From an uncultured Oscillospiraceae bacterium (GTDB taxonomy: Bacteria; Bacillota_A; Clostridia; Oscillospirales; Oscillospiraceae): a stretch of 22,729 nt of DNA. Every line of letters begins with the position of its first letter. Position 1 is the stretch's first letter. This document shows positions 14,246 through 22,472 of this stretch, piece by piece. The stretch spans positions 1-22,729 of the forward strand of contig CAKTGD010000006.1 of assembly GCA_934561335.1 (NCBI GenBank). The letters run 5' to 3'. The notes beneath the pieces are model-generated. The model ran no database searches. It saw only the letters and a program-made list of their open reading frames with translations, and had not been told where the DNA came from. The translations under genes were made by a program, and so were the position numbers.

Positions 14246-15643
14246 GTGCAAAGACAGGATCTTTTGGCCGCGCTGCGCCGGGGTATGCCGCTGACGCTGC
14301 GCCAGCAAATCATGCTGACGCTGCAGCTAAGTATTCCGGCAATTCTGGCGCAGATATCCTCAATCGTCATGCAGTATATCGATGCCTCCATGGTGGGACA
14401 GCTGGGAAAGGAGGCTTCCGCCTCCATCGGGCTGGTTTCTGCCAGCACATGGCTGATGGGGGGGCTTTGCCGGGCGCTGGTGGTGGGGTTTTCCGTTATG
14501 GTGGCCCAGCGTATCGGCGCCGGAGAGGAGGCCGATGCGCGAAATCTTACCAAGCAGGCGCTGCTGAGCGGCATGGCTTTTGGTCTGCTGCTGGCGGGGC
14601 TGGGCGCGTCCGTTGCGGGGGCGCTGCCCGTCTGGCTCCACGCTGACCCTGCCATTTGCGGTGATGCCACCGACTATTTTTTGATTTTTGCCCTGTCGCT
14701 GCCGGCGGTGCAGCTCAATCGGCTTGCGGTTGGGCTTCTGGAGGCCAGCGGCAATATGCGCACACCCAGCATTCTGATGGTGGTGATGTGTGCGCTGGAT
14801 GTGGTATTTAACCTTCTGCTGATCTTTCCCGGCTGCCGTCTGGGCGGGATCACGGTGCCCGGCGCCGGAATGGGCGTGGCCGGTGCGGCGCTGGGAACGG
14901 CACTGTCCGAAGTGGTGGTGACACTGGTGCTGTGCGCGTTGCTGCTGCGCTCACCGCTGCTGGGCCTGCGGCGCGGAGAGCGGCTGCGGCTGATTCCTGC
15001 GCAGCTGCTGCGCGCTGTCCGTCTGGGTGTTCCGGTGGCGATCGAGCAAGTGGTGATGTCCGGCGCACAGGTGGCGACGATGCGCATTATTGCGCCGCTG
15101 GGAACGGTATCCATTGCGGCAAATTCCTTTGCAGTTACGGCGGAGACTCTTTGCTATATGCCGGCTTATGGCGTACAAAGTGCCGCTGTCACGGCCATTG
15201 GCCAGAGCATCGGCGCCAAACGCAGGGATATGGCTGTCCGGCTTGGATGGGTAACCGTGCTGCTGGGGATGAGCATCATGCTGGCGGCCGCCTCCCTTAT
15301 GTATCTGCTGGCGCCGTGGATCATCGGCCTGCTCAGCCCGGACGCTGAGGTGGTGGCGCTGGGCACGCAGGTGCTGCGCATTGTGGTGTTTGCCGAGCCG
15401 CTGTTTGGCGCTGCGATTGTCTGTACCGGTGTTTTTCAGGGAGCTGGCAGTTCCTTGCTCAGCTCTGTACTGAATTTTGCCAGCATGTGGGGTGTGCGTA
15501 TTACGCTGACCCTGCTTCTGGTGTCTCGGATGGGCTTGCAGGGCGCTTGGATCGCCATGTGTATTGAGCTGTGCTTCCGCGGAGCGCTGTTCCTTTTCTT
15601 CCTGTGGCGCGGAAAATGGCTGACGCAGCGGAGTTCCCTTTAA
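14246..15643 (+). CDS. MATE-family efflux transporter
   Basis: A 465-residue membrane protein with about twelve hydrophobic segments and the two-fold internal symmetry of MATE exporters. Typical stretches are LSIPAILAQISSIVMQYIDA followed by SMVGQLG in the first half, and VPVAIEQVVMSGAQ and NSFAVTAETLCYMPAYGVQS in the second. MATE proteins expel cationic or other small molecules using a sodium or proton gradient; the substrate cannot be told from sequence. The GTG start has GAGGAGGGGG upstream at good spacing, and length is as expected. It has its own strong promoter and is followed after 84 bases, without a visible terminator, by the XRE regulator gene, so both may be on one transcript. Confidence 0.93.
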   Translation: MQRQDLLAALRRGMPLTLRQQIMLTLQLSIPAILAQISSIVMQYIDASMVGQLGKEASASIGLVSASTWLMGGLCRALVVGFSVMVAQRIGAGEEADARNLTKQALLSGMAFGLLLAGLGASVAGALPVWLHADPAICGDATDYFLIFALSLPAVQLNRLAVGLLEASGNMRTPSILMVVMCALDVVFNLLLIFPGCRLGGITVPGAGMGVAGAALGTALSEVVVTLVLCALLLRSPLLGLRRGERLRLIPAQLLRAVRLGVPVAIEQVVMSGAQVATMRIIAPLGTVSIAANSFAVTAETLCYMPAYGVQSAAVTAIGQSIGAKRRDMAVRLGWVTVLLGMSIMLAAASLMYLLAPWIIGLLSPDAEVVALGTQVLRIVVFAEPLFGAAIVCTGVFQGAGSSLLSSVLNFASMWGVRITLTLLLVSRMGLQGAWIAMCIELCFRGALFLFFLWRGKWLTQRSSL

Positions 15644-15727
15644 TACACGCTTTTTCAGATCCTTTGCTTGACATTCCGTTGGCTTTTCGGAAGAATGAAG
15701 AGAATTATCACGGGGAAGGAAATTATC

Positions 15728-16309
15728 ATGGACGAACGCAAAGCCACTATTGCCAGCAACCTGATCCGGCTGCGTCTGGCTGCCGGTATGACACAGGCAG
15801 AGCTGGGCGAAAAACTGAACTATTCAGATAAGGCCATCTCCAAGTGGGAGCGGGGCGATGTGACAACAGATGTGTTCGTTCTGATGCAGATCGCGGAGGT
15901 ATTCGGCGTGGATGTGGACTATCTGCTCAAACCTCATAATGAGATTGAGCCGGTGATCTACACACGGGCGGACAGCGGATCCTATACCACAGATATGATC
16001 ACACTGGTGACGCTTTTGGGAATCTGGACAATGGCGCTGTTTGTCTTTGTGATATTGTGGATTTGCGGTATGGTTGTGTGGCTGGTATTTGTTTACGCCG
16101 TGCCGGTATCGCTGGTCACGCTGCTGGTGCTGAATTCCGTCTGGAACAACGGGCGGAAGAACTGTTTTATTATTGCGGCGCTGGTGCTCAGCATCATTGC
16201 CACCGTATATCTGACGTTCCTCAAGCGCAATTTCTGGCAGCTGTTCATTCTGGCAATCCCCAGCTTGCTGCTTGTGTTTTTGGGAGCGCGCATTGGCAAA
16301 AAACGTTAA
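15728..16309 (+). CDS. Membrane-anchored XRE-family regulator
   Basis: A 193-residue protein. Residues 9-67 are a Cro/C1-type helix-turn-helix (LIRLRLAAGMTQAELGEKLN, YSDKAISKWERG, ending FGVDVDYLL). After a short linker come about four hydrophobic segments (about 88-111, 112-136, 145-163, 169-188) and a basic end, so the DNA-binding domain is tethered at the inner face of the membrane. Such proteins are common in clostridia and may sense the envelope; targets are unknown. The frame extends upstream, but ATG 15728 has GGGGAAGGAA before it and starts the HTH correctly. TTGACA at 15668-15673 might be the -35 of its own promoter, but the -10 (AAGAAT) is poor. Confidence 0.9.
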   Translation: MDERKATIASNLIRLRLAAGMTQAELGEKLNYSDKAISKWERGDVTTDVFVLMQIAEVFGVDVDYLLKPHNEIEPVIYTRADSGSYTTDMITLVTLLGIWTMALFVFVILWICGMVVWLVFVYAVPVSLVTLLVLNSVWNNGRKNCFIIAALVLSIIATVYLTFLKRNFWQLFILAIPSLLLVFLGARIGKKR

Positions 16310-16377
16310 AAATCGGAACTCTACGGTTTGTAGAATCGCGGAATCAAGCAGTAGAGCGGCGGAATAAAAGCCGTAGA

Positions 16378-16406
16378 TTGGCTTTTTGCCGTGCTTGCGA
16401 TATACT
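16378..16406 (+). promoter_or_regulatory. Promoter of degV, abutting a terminator
   Basis: TTGGCT (16378-16383), 17 bases, TATACT (16401-16406). The start point would fall near 16413, inside the left arm of the hairpin at 16409-16435. Confidence 0.7.
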
Positions 16407-16408
16407 GA

Positions 16409-16443
16409 ATGCGCAGTCCCATAGGGACTGCGCATGATTTTTT
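16409..16443 (+). terminator. Terminator of the MATE/XRE unit, overlapping the degV start point
   Basis: ATGCGCAGTCCC and GGGACTGCGCAT form a perfect 12-base-pair stem with the loop ATA, then GA and six T bases. It can stop read-through from the upstream unit. Transcripts from the promoter at 16378-16406 would begin within the left arm and carry only part of the stem. Confidence 0.75.
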
Positions 16444-16461
16444 CGATGGGAGGATATATAC

Positions 16462-17358
16462 ATGGCGTCTTATGCACTGACCTGCTGCTCTACAGCCGAT
16501 CTTACCAACGAGCACTTTGCAACCCGTGATATTCAATATGCCTGCTTTCACTTTACGCTCAACGGTGAGACTTACCCGGACGATCTGGGGCGCTCTATCC
16601 CGTTTCCGGTTTTCTATAAGGCAATGGCCGATGGTGCGGAAACCAGCACCTCACAGGTGAATATCTCCCAGTATCTGGAGCTGTTTACCCCAATTCTGGA
16701 AAGCGGCCGGGACATTCTGCACGTCTGTCTCTCTTCCGGGCTGTCGGGCACCTACAATTCTGCCACCAGCGCTGCGCTGATTGCCCACGAGCAGTTTCCG
16801 GACCGGAAGATCTATATTGTGGACTCGCTGGGCGCCTCCTCCGGTTACGGCCTGATCATGGAGACGCTGGCTGACCTGCGGGATGGCGGCATGGATATTG
16901 ACACGCTGCACCAGTGGATTGAGGAGAATAAGCTGCGGATGAACCATTGGTTCTTCTCCACCGATCTGAGCTTTTATGTCAAGGGCGGCCGCATCTCCAA
17001 AACCGCAGGCTTTATCGGCGGCGTACTGGGTATCTGCCCGCTGCTGAATATGGATGAGCAGGGACACCTTATTCCCAGAGCCAAGATCCGCTCCAAGAAG
17101 AAGGTCATTCAGGAGATGCTGCTGCGGATGGAGCAGTATGCTGACCACGGACTTGACTACGACGGAAAATGCTTTATCTCTCAGTCCGAGTGCTATGATG
17201 ACGCCCGGACGCTGGCCGACCTTATCGAGGCAAAGTTCCCCAAGCTTAACGGAAAAGTGGAGATCAACTATGTGGGCACCACCATCGGCAGCCACACCGG
17301 ACCTGGCACCGTGGCGCTGTTTTTCTGGGGACGTGACAGAAAGCTTCCGCTGCTTTGA
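16462..17358 (+). CDS. DegV-family fatty-acid-binding protein (FakB-like)
   Basis: A 298-residue cytosolic protein. DegV proteins bind a single fatty acid; FakB members present it to the kinase FakA for phosphorylation and entry into phospholipids. Family signatures are TSTSQ (61-65), SSGLSGTYNSA (91-101), and GGRISKTAGFIGGVLGICPL (175-194), followed by the RAKIRSKKK and GSHTGPGTVALFF stretches. The length is typical. The ATG has GGGAGG upstream. It stands alone, between the embedded promoter and the terminator at 17446; no fakA is in the window, so its partner must be elsewhere. The exact acyl-chain preference cannot be read. Confidence 0.93.
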   Translation: MASYALTCCSTADLTNEHFATRDIQYACFHFTLNGETYPDDLGRSIPFPVFYKAMADGAETSTSQVNISQYLELFTPILESGRDILHVCLSSGLSGTYNSATSAALIAHEQFPDRKIYIVDSLGASSGYGLIMETLADLRDGGMDIDTLHQWIEENKLRMNHWFFSTDLSFYVKGGRISKTAGFIGGVLGICPLLNMDEQGHLIPRAKIRSKKKVIQEMLLRMEQYADHGLDYDGKCFISQSECYDDARTLADLIEAKFPKLNGKVEINYVGTTIGSHTGPGTVALFFWGRDRKLPLL

Positions 17359-17445
17359 TTCGGCTTTTTGTGTCCACTTTGTCTGAGAGGGCAGCGCGTC
17401 GGTTATAAAAAAACAGTTGGCCTCTCCACTGAGCCTGTCCGCAGA

Positions 17446-17477
17446 CCCCCGTATACATCGGTATGCGGGGGCCTTTT
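17446..17477 (+). terminator. Terminator after degV
   Basis: CCCCCGTATAC (17446-17456) pairs with GTATGCGGGGG (17461-17471) around ATCG with one wobble, followed by CCTTTT and, a few bases on, TTTTT. No T-run follows on the minus strand, so the convergent gene ending at 17486 is not clearly served. Confidence 0.75.
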
Positions 17478-17485
17478 GCGCTTTT

Positions 17486-18886
17486 TCATGTGTTATCCCT
17501 GTCGATCGGACTTCTGTGCAGAATCCGCATCAGCCGCTTGCCGTTAAAGGGGATCAAGGGATAAAGATATCCCTTGCCAACGACCGGCTTTGTGGAGGCG
17601 ATCAGGGCCACCACACCCACAACGCCGGCGCCGAAGCCCCACCAGTCCCACAGCCAGATCAACAGCAGCAGCGCCATCCGCATCAGCTTGCAGGCGTAGC
17701 CCATCTCGTAGCTGTGCTGGGCGTAGCCTGCCACTGCTACAAAGGCCATATACACCAGAACCTCCGGCACCAGCCAGCGGGCCTGCACCGCGAAATCCCC
17801 CAAGATCAGTGCGCCCAGCATACTGAAGGAATTGCTCAGCGCGTCCGGCGTGTTCAGCGAGGCCAGTTTTAAAATATCCACGATCAGCTCCACCAGCAAA
17901 AGCTGTACGATCAGCGGAACGAAATACTCATCCTCAATCAGAAGAAATTCCAGTTCCTGCGGCAATATGTCGCCATTTTTGACCAGCAGATACCACAGCG
18001 GCGTGATAAACACCGTCAGAAACAGCACCACCAGCCGCACGATGCGCAGATAGGTGCCGATCAGCGGGGGAAAATAGTAGTCGTTGATCTCCTCGGCGAA
18101 GCTGAAAAGCGTGGTTGGCAGCAGCATCGCCGAGGGTGTATTGTCGATCAGCAGCAAAATGCTGCCCTCCATGATACTGGCGGTGGCCACATCGGGCCGC
18201 TCAGTGTATCGGATTTTCGGAAACGGATTCCACCACTGACGGGGGACAATGCACTCCGCGATGGATTCCTGACTGATGGAGACTGACCGCACATCGATAT
18301 GCGCCAGCTTTTGCCGCAGCTGCCGCAGGTGCTGCTCATTGGCCTCGCCCGCCATATACACAAGGGCCACATCCGTCTGCGAGCGGCCGCCTACCTGATG
18401 GCGCTCCAATGTCAATGCCGGGTCGCGGATGCGCCGCCGCAGCAGAGCGGCGTTGGCCATGATGCTCTCCACAAAGCCGTCATGGCTGCCGCGCAGCACC
18501 TTGCTGGTATCCGGCTCTTCCACACTGCGGGTGGGGTACTCCTTGGCGTCCATCAGCACGCCGCCGTCGTAACCGTCAATCACCAGCAGCGTTTTTCCGG
18601 CGAATACCCCCACCACCATTTTTCGCACATCCGTTTCCGCGGCCGCATCCGGTATGGTGACATAGGCGGCGAGAAAGGAAGCCAGCTCCGGGATGTCCTT
18701 CAGGCTGCCGATGGCCAGCAGCCGGCCGATCATCCGCTCGATCAGACTGTCCTCGGCATAGCCGTTTACCACCCACAATTTTGCCCGCCGTCCGCCGACC
18801 TGAAGCATGCGCCCCACCATATCAAAATTCCGCCCCACGCCCAGCAGGTCGTCCAGCTGGGCTGTCCGGGTGTTAAAGTCTACCAT
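17486..18886 (-). CDS. SpoVAF/GerA-family spore membrane protein
   Basis: A 466-residue member of the GerA A-subunit family. The N-terminal half is soluble and contains EEPDT (123-127) and RGSHDGFVESIMANAALLRR (132-151), closer to what I recall of SpoVAF than to GerAA. The C-terminal half (about 240-440) has several hydrophobic segments. GerA-type subunits form germinant receptors in the inner spore membrane; SpoVAF belongs to the spoVA operon for dipicolinic-acid movement in Bacillus. Here it stands alone, with no other spoVA or ger genes in the window. Of two in-frame ATGs (18892, 18886) I chose the second, because AAAGGGGG directly abuts the first but is spaced six bases from the second. 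A sigma-G-type promoter lies just upstream, which agrees with a forespore product. Confidence 0.88.
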   Translation of the reverse strand: MVDFNTRTAQLDDLLGVGRNFDMVGRMLQVGGRRAKLWVVNGYAEDSLIERMIGRLLAIGSLKDIPELASFLAAYVTIPDAAAETDVRKMVVGVFAGKTLLVIDGYDGGVLMDAKEYPTRSVEEPDTSKVLRGSHDGFVESIMANAALLRRRIRDPALTLERHQVGGRSQTDVALVYMAGEANEQHLRQLRQKLAHIDVRSVSISQESIAECIVPRQWWNPFPKIRYTERPDVATASIMEGSILLLIDNTPSAMLLPTTLFSFAEEINDYYFPPLIGTYLRIVRLVVLFLTVFITPLWYLLVKNGDILPQELEFLLIEDEYFVPLIVQLLLVELIVDILKLASLNTPDALSNSFSMLGALILGDFAVQARWLVPEVLVYMAFVAVAGYAQHSYEMGYACKLMRMALLLLIWLWDWWGFGAGVVGVVALIASTKPVVGKGYLYPLIPFNGKRLMRILHRSPIDRDNT

Positions 18887-18905
18887 GTTCATCCCCCTTT
18901 TTCCG

Positions 18906-18935
18906 TATTATGGGAGGACAAAGAGCGGATTATGC
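18906..18935 (-). promoter_or_regulatory. Sigma-G-type forespore promoter of the SpoVAF-like gene
   Basis: On the minus strand GCATA (18931-18935), 18 bases, CATAATA (18906-18912) matches the sigma-G pattern (GnATR, 17-18 bases, CATnnTA). Nothing in this spot resembles a sigma-A promoter. It lies about 20 bases before the start at 18886, and the upstream operon is closed off by the terminator at 18949-18997. Confidence 0.65.
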
Positions 18936-18948
18936 AGCCGCAAATCAA

Positions 18949-18997
18949 GAAAATAAAGCCCTCATCGGCAACTTACGATAAGCTGCTGATGAGGGCT
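18949..18997 (-). terminator. Terminator of the PBP-SLOG-TSCPD operon
   Basis: AGCCCTCATCGGCA (18957-18970) pairs with TGCTGATGAGGGCT (18984-18997) over 14 base pairs with one wobble, and the stem continues in CTTA/TAAG around CGA. On the minus strand it is followed by TTTATTTTCTT. It lies 18 bases after the TSCPD stop. Confidence 0.85.
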
Positions 18998-19015
18998 TAA
19001 AAGGTTGTGATAGAG

Positions 19016-19270
19016 TTATTGAGCCTGCTTCAGCGCTTCTGTCAGCGCCTTGGAGAGCTGGTCGGGGCAGGAGGTGGGCTTTCCGCCGCAGGAAATGCCC
19101 TGCATCCGCGCAATGGCATCGGAGGCCTTCATACCCTTGACAAGGCGAGAAATGCCCTGCAGATTGCCGTTGCAGCCACCCTCGATCCGAACATCCTTAA
19201 TGATGCCATCCTCCAGCTCCACCGTCATAAGGCGGGAGCAAACACCCTTGGGCGTAAATGTGTAAGTCAT
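19016..19270 (-). CDS. TSCPD-domain protein
   Basis: An 84-residue protein with the literal motif TSCPD at 66-70 and conserved cysteines at 11, 33, 61 and 68. It matches the stand-alone TSCPD family (TIGR03905-type, YTFTPKGVCS ... GGCNGNLQGISRLVKGM ... GISCGGKPTSCPDQL), a domain also found at the ends of some ribonucleotide reductases. The four cysteines suggest metal or iron-sulfur binding, but the function of the free-standing form is not established. AAGGAG lies before the ATG. It is 20 bases downstream of the SLOG gene and last in the operon before the terminator. Confidence 0.9.
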   Translation of the reverse strand: MTYTFTPKGVCSRLMTVELEDGIIKDVRIEGGCNGNLQGISRLVKGMKASDAIARMQGISCGGKPTSCPDQLSKALTEALKQAQ

Positions 19271-19290
19271 ATCAAATTTTCTCCTTTTTA

Positions 19291-19800
19291 TCAGTTTTCC
19301 GGTACCGGCAGTACCAGCACGTCGCGGCGCTGCCGCAGCGCGTATTCAATCGTATAGCGTGTGCCGCCGGGGCTTCCGTCATGCACGGCCAGCAGCAGCT
19401 GACTGTGATCCACCATATAGCGGTTGCGCCGATGCATGCAGCCAGCGTCGTATTTCTCCTGCACCACCGTGCGGTAATTGCACAGTGCCAGCAGATCCTG
19501 ATAGCGGACCTTCTGATCCGCTGCCCAGCCGCTGCTCTGGCTCAGACAGGGAATTGCGGCTTCCACCGTAATATCCTGTACCCTGTCCCGCAGGCGTAGG
19601 ACTTCTTCACAGAAATAGGTGTCGCAGCCACGGGCCATACCGCAAATGAAGTGACGGTAACCATCGTCATAGGCCTTTTCTACCAGCTGGCGGATATCGG
19701 CCTTCAGCGCCACACAGCGCTCATCCCGCTCGTTTTCGCCCCAAGGCAGTTTTTCAGGACGGTGGCCTGAAAAGCTACAGCTGATCTGCGGCGCGCGCAT
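19291..19800 (-). CDS. SLOG-family protein (DUF1273/YpsA-like)
   Basis: A 169-residue Rossmann-like protein of the SLOG superfamily. Signatures are FSGHRP (10-15), FICGMARGCDTYFCEEVL (51-68), an ALCNYRTVV stretch, HRRNRYMVDHSQLLLAVHDG (123-142) and GGT (145-147). SLOG proteins are thought to bind nucleotide-derived ligands; YpsA of Bacillus and Staphylococcus has been linked to cell division. The frame extends to a TTG at 19842, but ATG 19800 is chosen because GAGGGAGG precedes it and the conserved part starts at once. It lies 68 bases after the penicillin-binding protein gene and 20 before the TSCPD gene, on the same strand. Confidence 0.87.
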   Translation of the reverse strand: MRAPQISCSFSGHRPEKLPWGENERDERCVALKADIRQLVEKAYDDGYRHFICGMARGCDTYFCEEVLRLRDRVQDITVEAAIPCLSQSSGWAADQKVRYQDLLALCNYRTVVQEKYDAGCMHRRNRYMVDHSQLLLAVHDGSPGGTRYTIEYALRQRRDVLVLPVPEN

Positions 19801-19868
19801 ACGGATCGCCTCCCTCTGTGATTGTTCCTGTACCGGATTCAAGGCTGTGATGCGGAAAGCGTATGCTG

Positions 19869-22349
19869 TCAGTACAGACCGTGCAGCGCATCAGCAATAC
19901 CACCCAGCAGATCGTCCAGAACATCATCCGTTACATCGTTGTCCTCAGTGTCGGAATCGTCCTCATCTGTCCAACCGGGAGGGAGAGAGGTTCCGTCGCC
20001 GCCGATGGGATTGCCCCATTGGACATAATCGCTGTCCTCGGCCACAATGTTGGGGAAGTCGGCAAAGTAGTCGCGGGAATAGTTCAGCATACTGCTGCCA
20101 TCGTGCATGGTGCACATGCCCTGAGGCTGGTTGTCCACCGCCACCCATTCGGTGCGGACACGGCTGCCGCGTGGATCCTGTTCGCACAGGTTGGTGGCCA
20201 GCATACCACTGTCGGCACAGACGGCGACCTGCACCAGATCACTGGAGGAGAAGAAACTCTTGTTCTCAAGCCCGGCATGGATCTGGGACATAACCTTGTT
20301 CCACAGCGCGGTGGCAGGGTTGACGCCGCCGGAGGAAACGCGGCTGTTGCTCTCGTAGCCTACCCAGCAGGCAGCGACATAGTAGGGGCTGTAGCCCACG
20401 AAATAGCGGTCGCGCAGGTCATTGGTCGTACCGGTTTTGCCGGCCAGCGTCATGCCGCTGAAGGCGGCGGCACTGCCGGTGCCCCGAGTGACCACATCCT
20501 GCAGGATGCTGTTCATCAGTGCGGCGGTGCTGGATTTCATGGCAACATTGGACTTGATCTCATTTTCCAGAACCACATTGCCCTCGCTGTCCTCCACCCG
20601 GGTGAAGGTACGGGGGCGGGTATAGATGCCCTCGTTGACGAAGGCGCCGTAGGCGGCAGCCATCTCCTCTGTGGTGACGCCGCGGGCATAGCCGCCCAGC
20701 GCCATGGCGCCCACCTGCTCGCTGTCGGCCTGCGTAAGGGTGGTAAAGCCGAGACGGCTGGTCATAAAGTCATAGGAGTTCCATGTGCCCAGCATCATAT
20801 TTACCCGCACGGCGCAGGTGTTCAGGGATTTGACCAGTGCGGTGCGCACAGTGGCCAGCCCCATAAAGCGGCCGTTGTCATTCTTGGGATAAGGTGTGTC
20901 GTTGAGCAGCATTGCGGGGAAGTCGTCAATGGTGGATGCGCCGGTGATGACACCCTGATCCAGCGCCGGGGCATAGGTGCTGATGGGCTTGGCGGCGGAG
21001 CCGCAGGGACGAACGGAGGTAGCCCAGTTCCAGCCCCGGTCTGCTGTCTTGGTACCGGTACCGCCCACCATGGCCACCACATAGCCGGTATAGGGATCCA
21101 TGACGGTGATGGCGCCTTGCAGCTGCTCGGTCTCACCCTTGCTGTTGGTGCGGGTGTAGGGGGTGTTGCTGAGATCCTCAAAGACGCTCTCGGCAATCTT
21201 CTGATACTCGTAATTCTGCGTGGTGTAGATCTTATAGCCCTTGCTGAACAGAGCGCTCTGGGCGGTGGCGTAGTCGTAACCGTACTCGTCCATCAGCGCT
21301 TCGATCACGTCCTCGATCAGAGCATCGGTAAAATAGGAGTTGCGCGCCCTGTAGTTGGTCACGGCCTCCACTGCTTTTTCATCGTCTGTCTCGTCCTGTG
21401 CAGCCTGTGTCGCCACGGTATCACCGTAGTAATTGCCGGTGTTGCTGTAGCCGTTGGTGAAGATGACCTCTTCGGCCTTGGCGGCGTCGTATTCCTGCTG
21501 GGAGATCTTTCCCTGATCCAGCATGGCATCCAGCACCAACAGTTCACGCGAGCGGTTCTGCTCGCGGCTCCATTCACCCTCGAAGGGGCCGAATTGGGAG
21601 GGGTTATTGGTGATGGCAATCAGACTGGCGCACTGAGCCAGCGTCAGCTCGCTGACGCTTTTGCCAAAATATGTGCGGGAGGCAGCCTCGACACCGTAGC
21701 AGGATTGTCCCATATAAATACGGTTGAGATAGGCCTCCAGAATCTGGTTTTTATCATACCGCTTTTCCAGCTCCAGTGCGCGATAGATTTCCGTCACCTT
21801 GCGCTTGACGGTATTCTGGTTGTCACCGGTCACGTTTTTGATTAACTGCTGGGTGATGGTGGAGCCGCCCTGTACGCCTCGGCCTGTCAGGGTGCTGAGG
21901 ATGGCGCGCACCGTACCCCTGAAGTCCACGCCATGATGTGTCATAAAGCGCCTGTCCTCAATCGCCACGGCGGCATCCTGCAAATACTTGGGAATCGTGT
22001 CCAGACTGCTCCAGATGCGGTTTTCACCGTCGCTGTACAGGGTCTGGTACATGACCCACTCATCGGTTTTGGCGTCCAGATAGTAAAGCTCAGTGGAGAC
22101 CTTGGTCTCCAGCTCATCAATGTAGACCTCCACATGTCCCTTTAAAGATGTATTGATCCATGTCATGAAGATCCCGATGAAGATGGCAATGGTCAGAACC
22201 ATCACCAGAAGAATGGTGCCGATGGTGCGGCCGGCGCGGCCTTTTTTACGGGGCTTGACCGTTTGCTCCGCTGCGTCTGCCTTCGACTGACCGGCGCTCT
22301 GCTGTGGCCGGCCAAACAGGCTGCGGCGTTTCTTCGGATTGTCACTCAT
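19869..22349 (-). CDS. Class A penicillin-binding protein (PBP1-type transglycosylase/transpeptidase)
   Basis: An 826-residue bifunctional cell-wall synthase. A basic cytoplasmic start is followed by one membrane segment (about 42-64). The GT51 glycosyltransferase (about 100-270) shows EDRRFMTHHGVDFRG (131-145, catalytic Glu131) and GGSTITQQLIKN (161-172). The transpeptidase (about 410-690) has SxxK at Ser451-Lys454 (GSAAKP), SxN at 508-510 (SLN) and KTG at 638-640. The tail is acidic (DEDDSDTEDNDVTDD). It builds peptidoglycan strands from lipid II and cross-links them on the outer face of the membrane. The frame extends to 22424, but ATG 22349 has AAAGGAGGTG at good spacing. It heads an operon with the SLOG and TSCPD genes. 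Around the active serine the usual phenylalanine (PGSTFKP or similar) is replaced (CGSAAKP), a small departure. Confidence 0.95.
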   Translation of the reverse strand: MSDNPKKRRSLFGRPQQSAGQSKADAAEQTVKPRKKGRAGRTIGTILLVMVLTIAIFIGIFMTWINTSLKGHVEVYIDELETKVSTELYYLDAKTDEWVMYQTLYSDGENRIWSSLDTIPKYLQDAAVAIEDRRFMTHHGVDFRGTVRAILSTLTGRGVQGGSTITQQLIKNVTGDNQNTVKRKVTEIYRALELEKRYDKNQILEAYLNRIYMGQSCYGVEAASRTYFGKSVSELTLAQCASLIAITNNPSQFGPFEGEWSREQNRSRELLVLDAMLDQGKISQQEYDAAKAEEVIFTNGYSNTGNYYGDTVATQAAQDETDDEKAVEAVTNYRARNSYFTDALIEDVIEALMDEYGYDYATAQSALFSKGYKIYTTQNYEYQKIAESVFEDLSNTPYTRTNSKGETEQLQGAITVMDPYTGYVVAMVGGTGTKTADRGWNWATSVRPCGSAAKPISTYAPALDQGVITGASTIDDFPAMLLNDTPYPKNDNGRFMGLATVRTALVKSLNTCAVRVNMMLGTWNSYDFMTSRLGFTTLTQADSEQVGAMALGGYARGVTTEEMAAAYGAFVNEGIYTRPRTFTRVEDSEGNVVLENEIKSNVAMKSSTAALMNSILQDVVTRGTGSAAAFSGMTLAGKTGTTNDLRDRYFVGYSPYYVAACWVGYESNSRVSSGGVNPATALWNKVMSQIHAGLENKSFFSSSDLVQVAVCADSGMLATNLCEQDPRGSRVRTEWVAVDNQPQGMCTMHDGSSMLNYSRDYFADFPNIVAEDSDYVQWGNPIGGDGTSLPPGWTDEDDSDTEDNDVTDDVLDDLLGGIADALHGLY

Positions 22350-22445
22350 AACAGGGCACCTCCTTTTCTGTTTGTTATTTGCGATATACCGGATGGCAGA
22401 AAGATTCTGTGCCGTGCGGTACACATACTAGCCCATTTTCATGGT

Positions 22446-22472
22446 ATTTTAATATTGTACCACATCTGTCAA
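22446..22472 (-). promoter_or_regulatory. Candidate promoter of the PBP operon
   Basis: Two overlapping readings exist on the minus strand: TTGACA (22467-22472) with TAAAAT (22446-22451) at a short 15-base spacing, or a TGG-extended -10 TACAAT (22454-22459) with the weak -35 TTTTAA (22477-22482) at 17. Both leave a leader of roughly 90-100 bases. The 311-base divergent gap to 22661 shows nothing else beyond the two promoters. Confidence 0.4.

Noticed and set aside
17378..17410. Promoter-like TTGTCT ... TTATAA before the degV terminator, suggesting a short RNA
   Set aside because: The -10 spacing is poor (18-20 bases depending on the reading) and the resulting RNA would be only the degV terminator.
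19863..21845. Open frame of 660 codons on the plus strand opposite the penicillin-binding protein gene
   Set aside because: Low-information Gly/Val/His-rich translation without motifs; the minus strand has intact GT51 and transpeptidase motifs.
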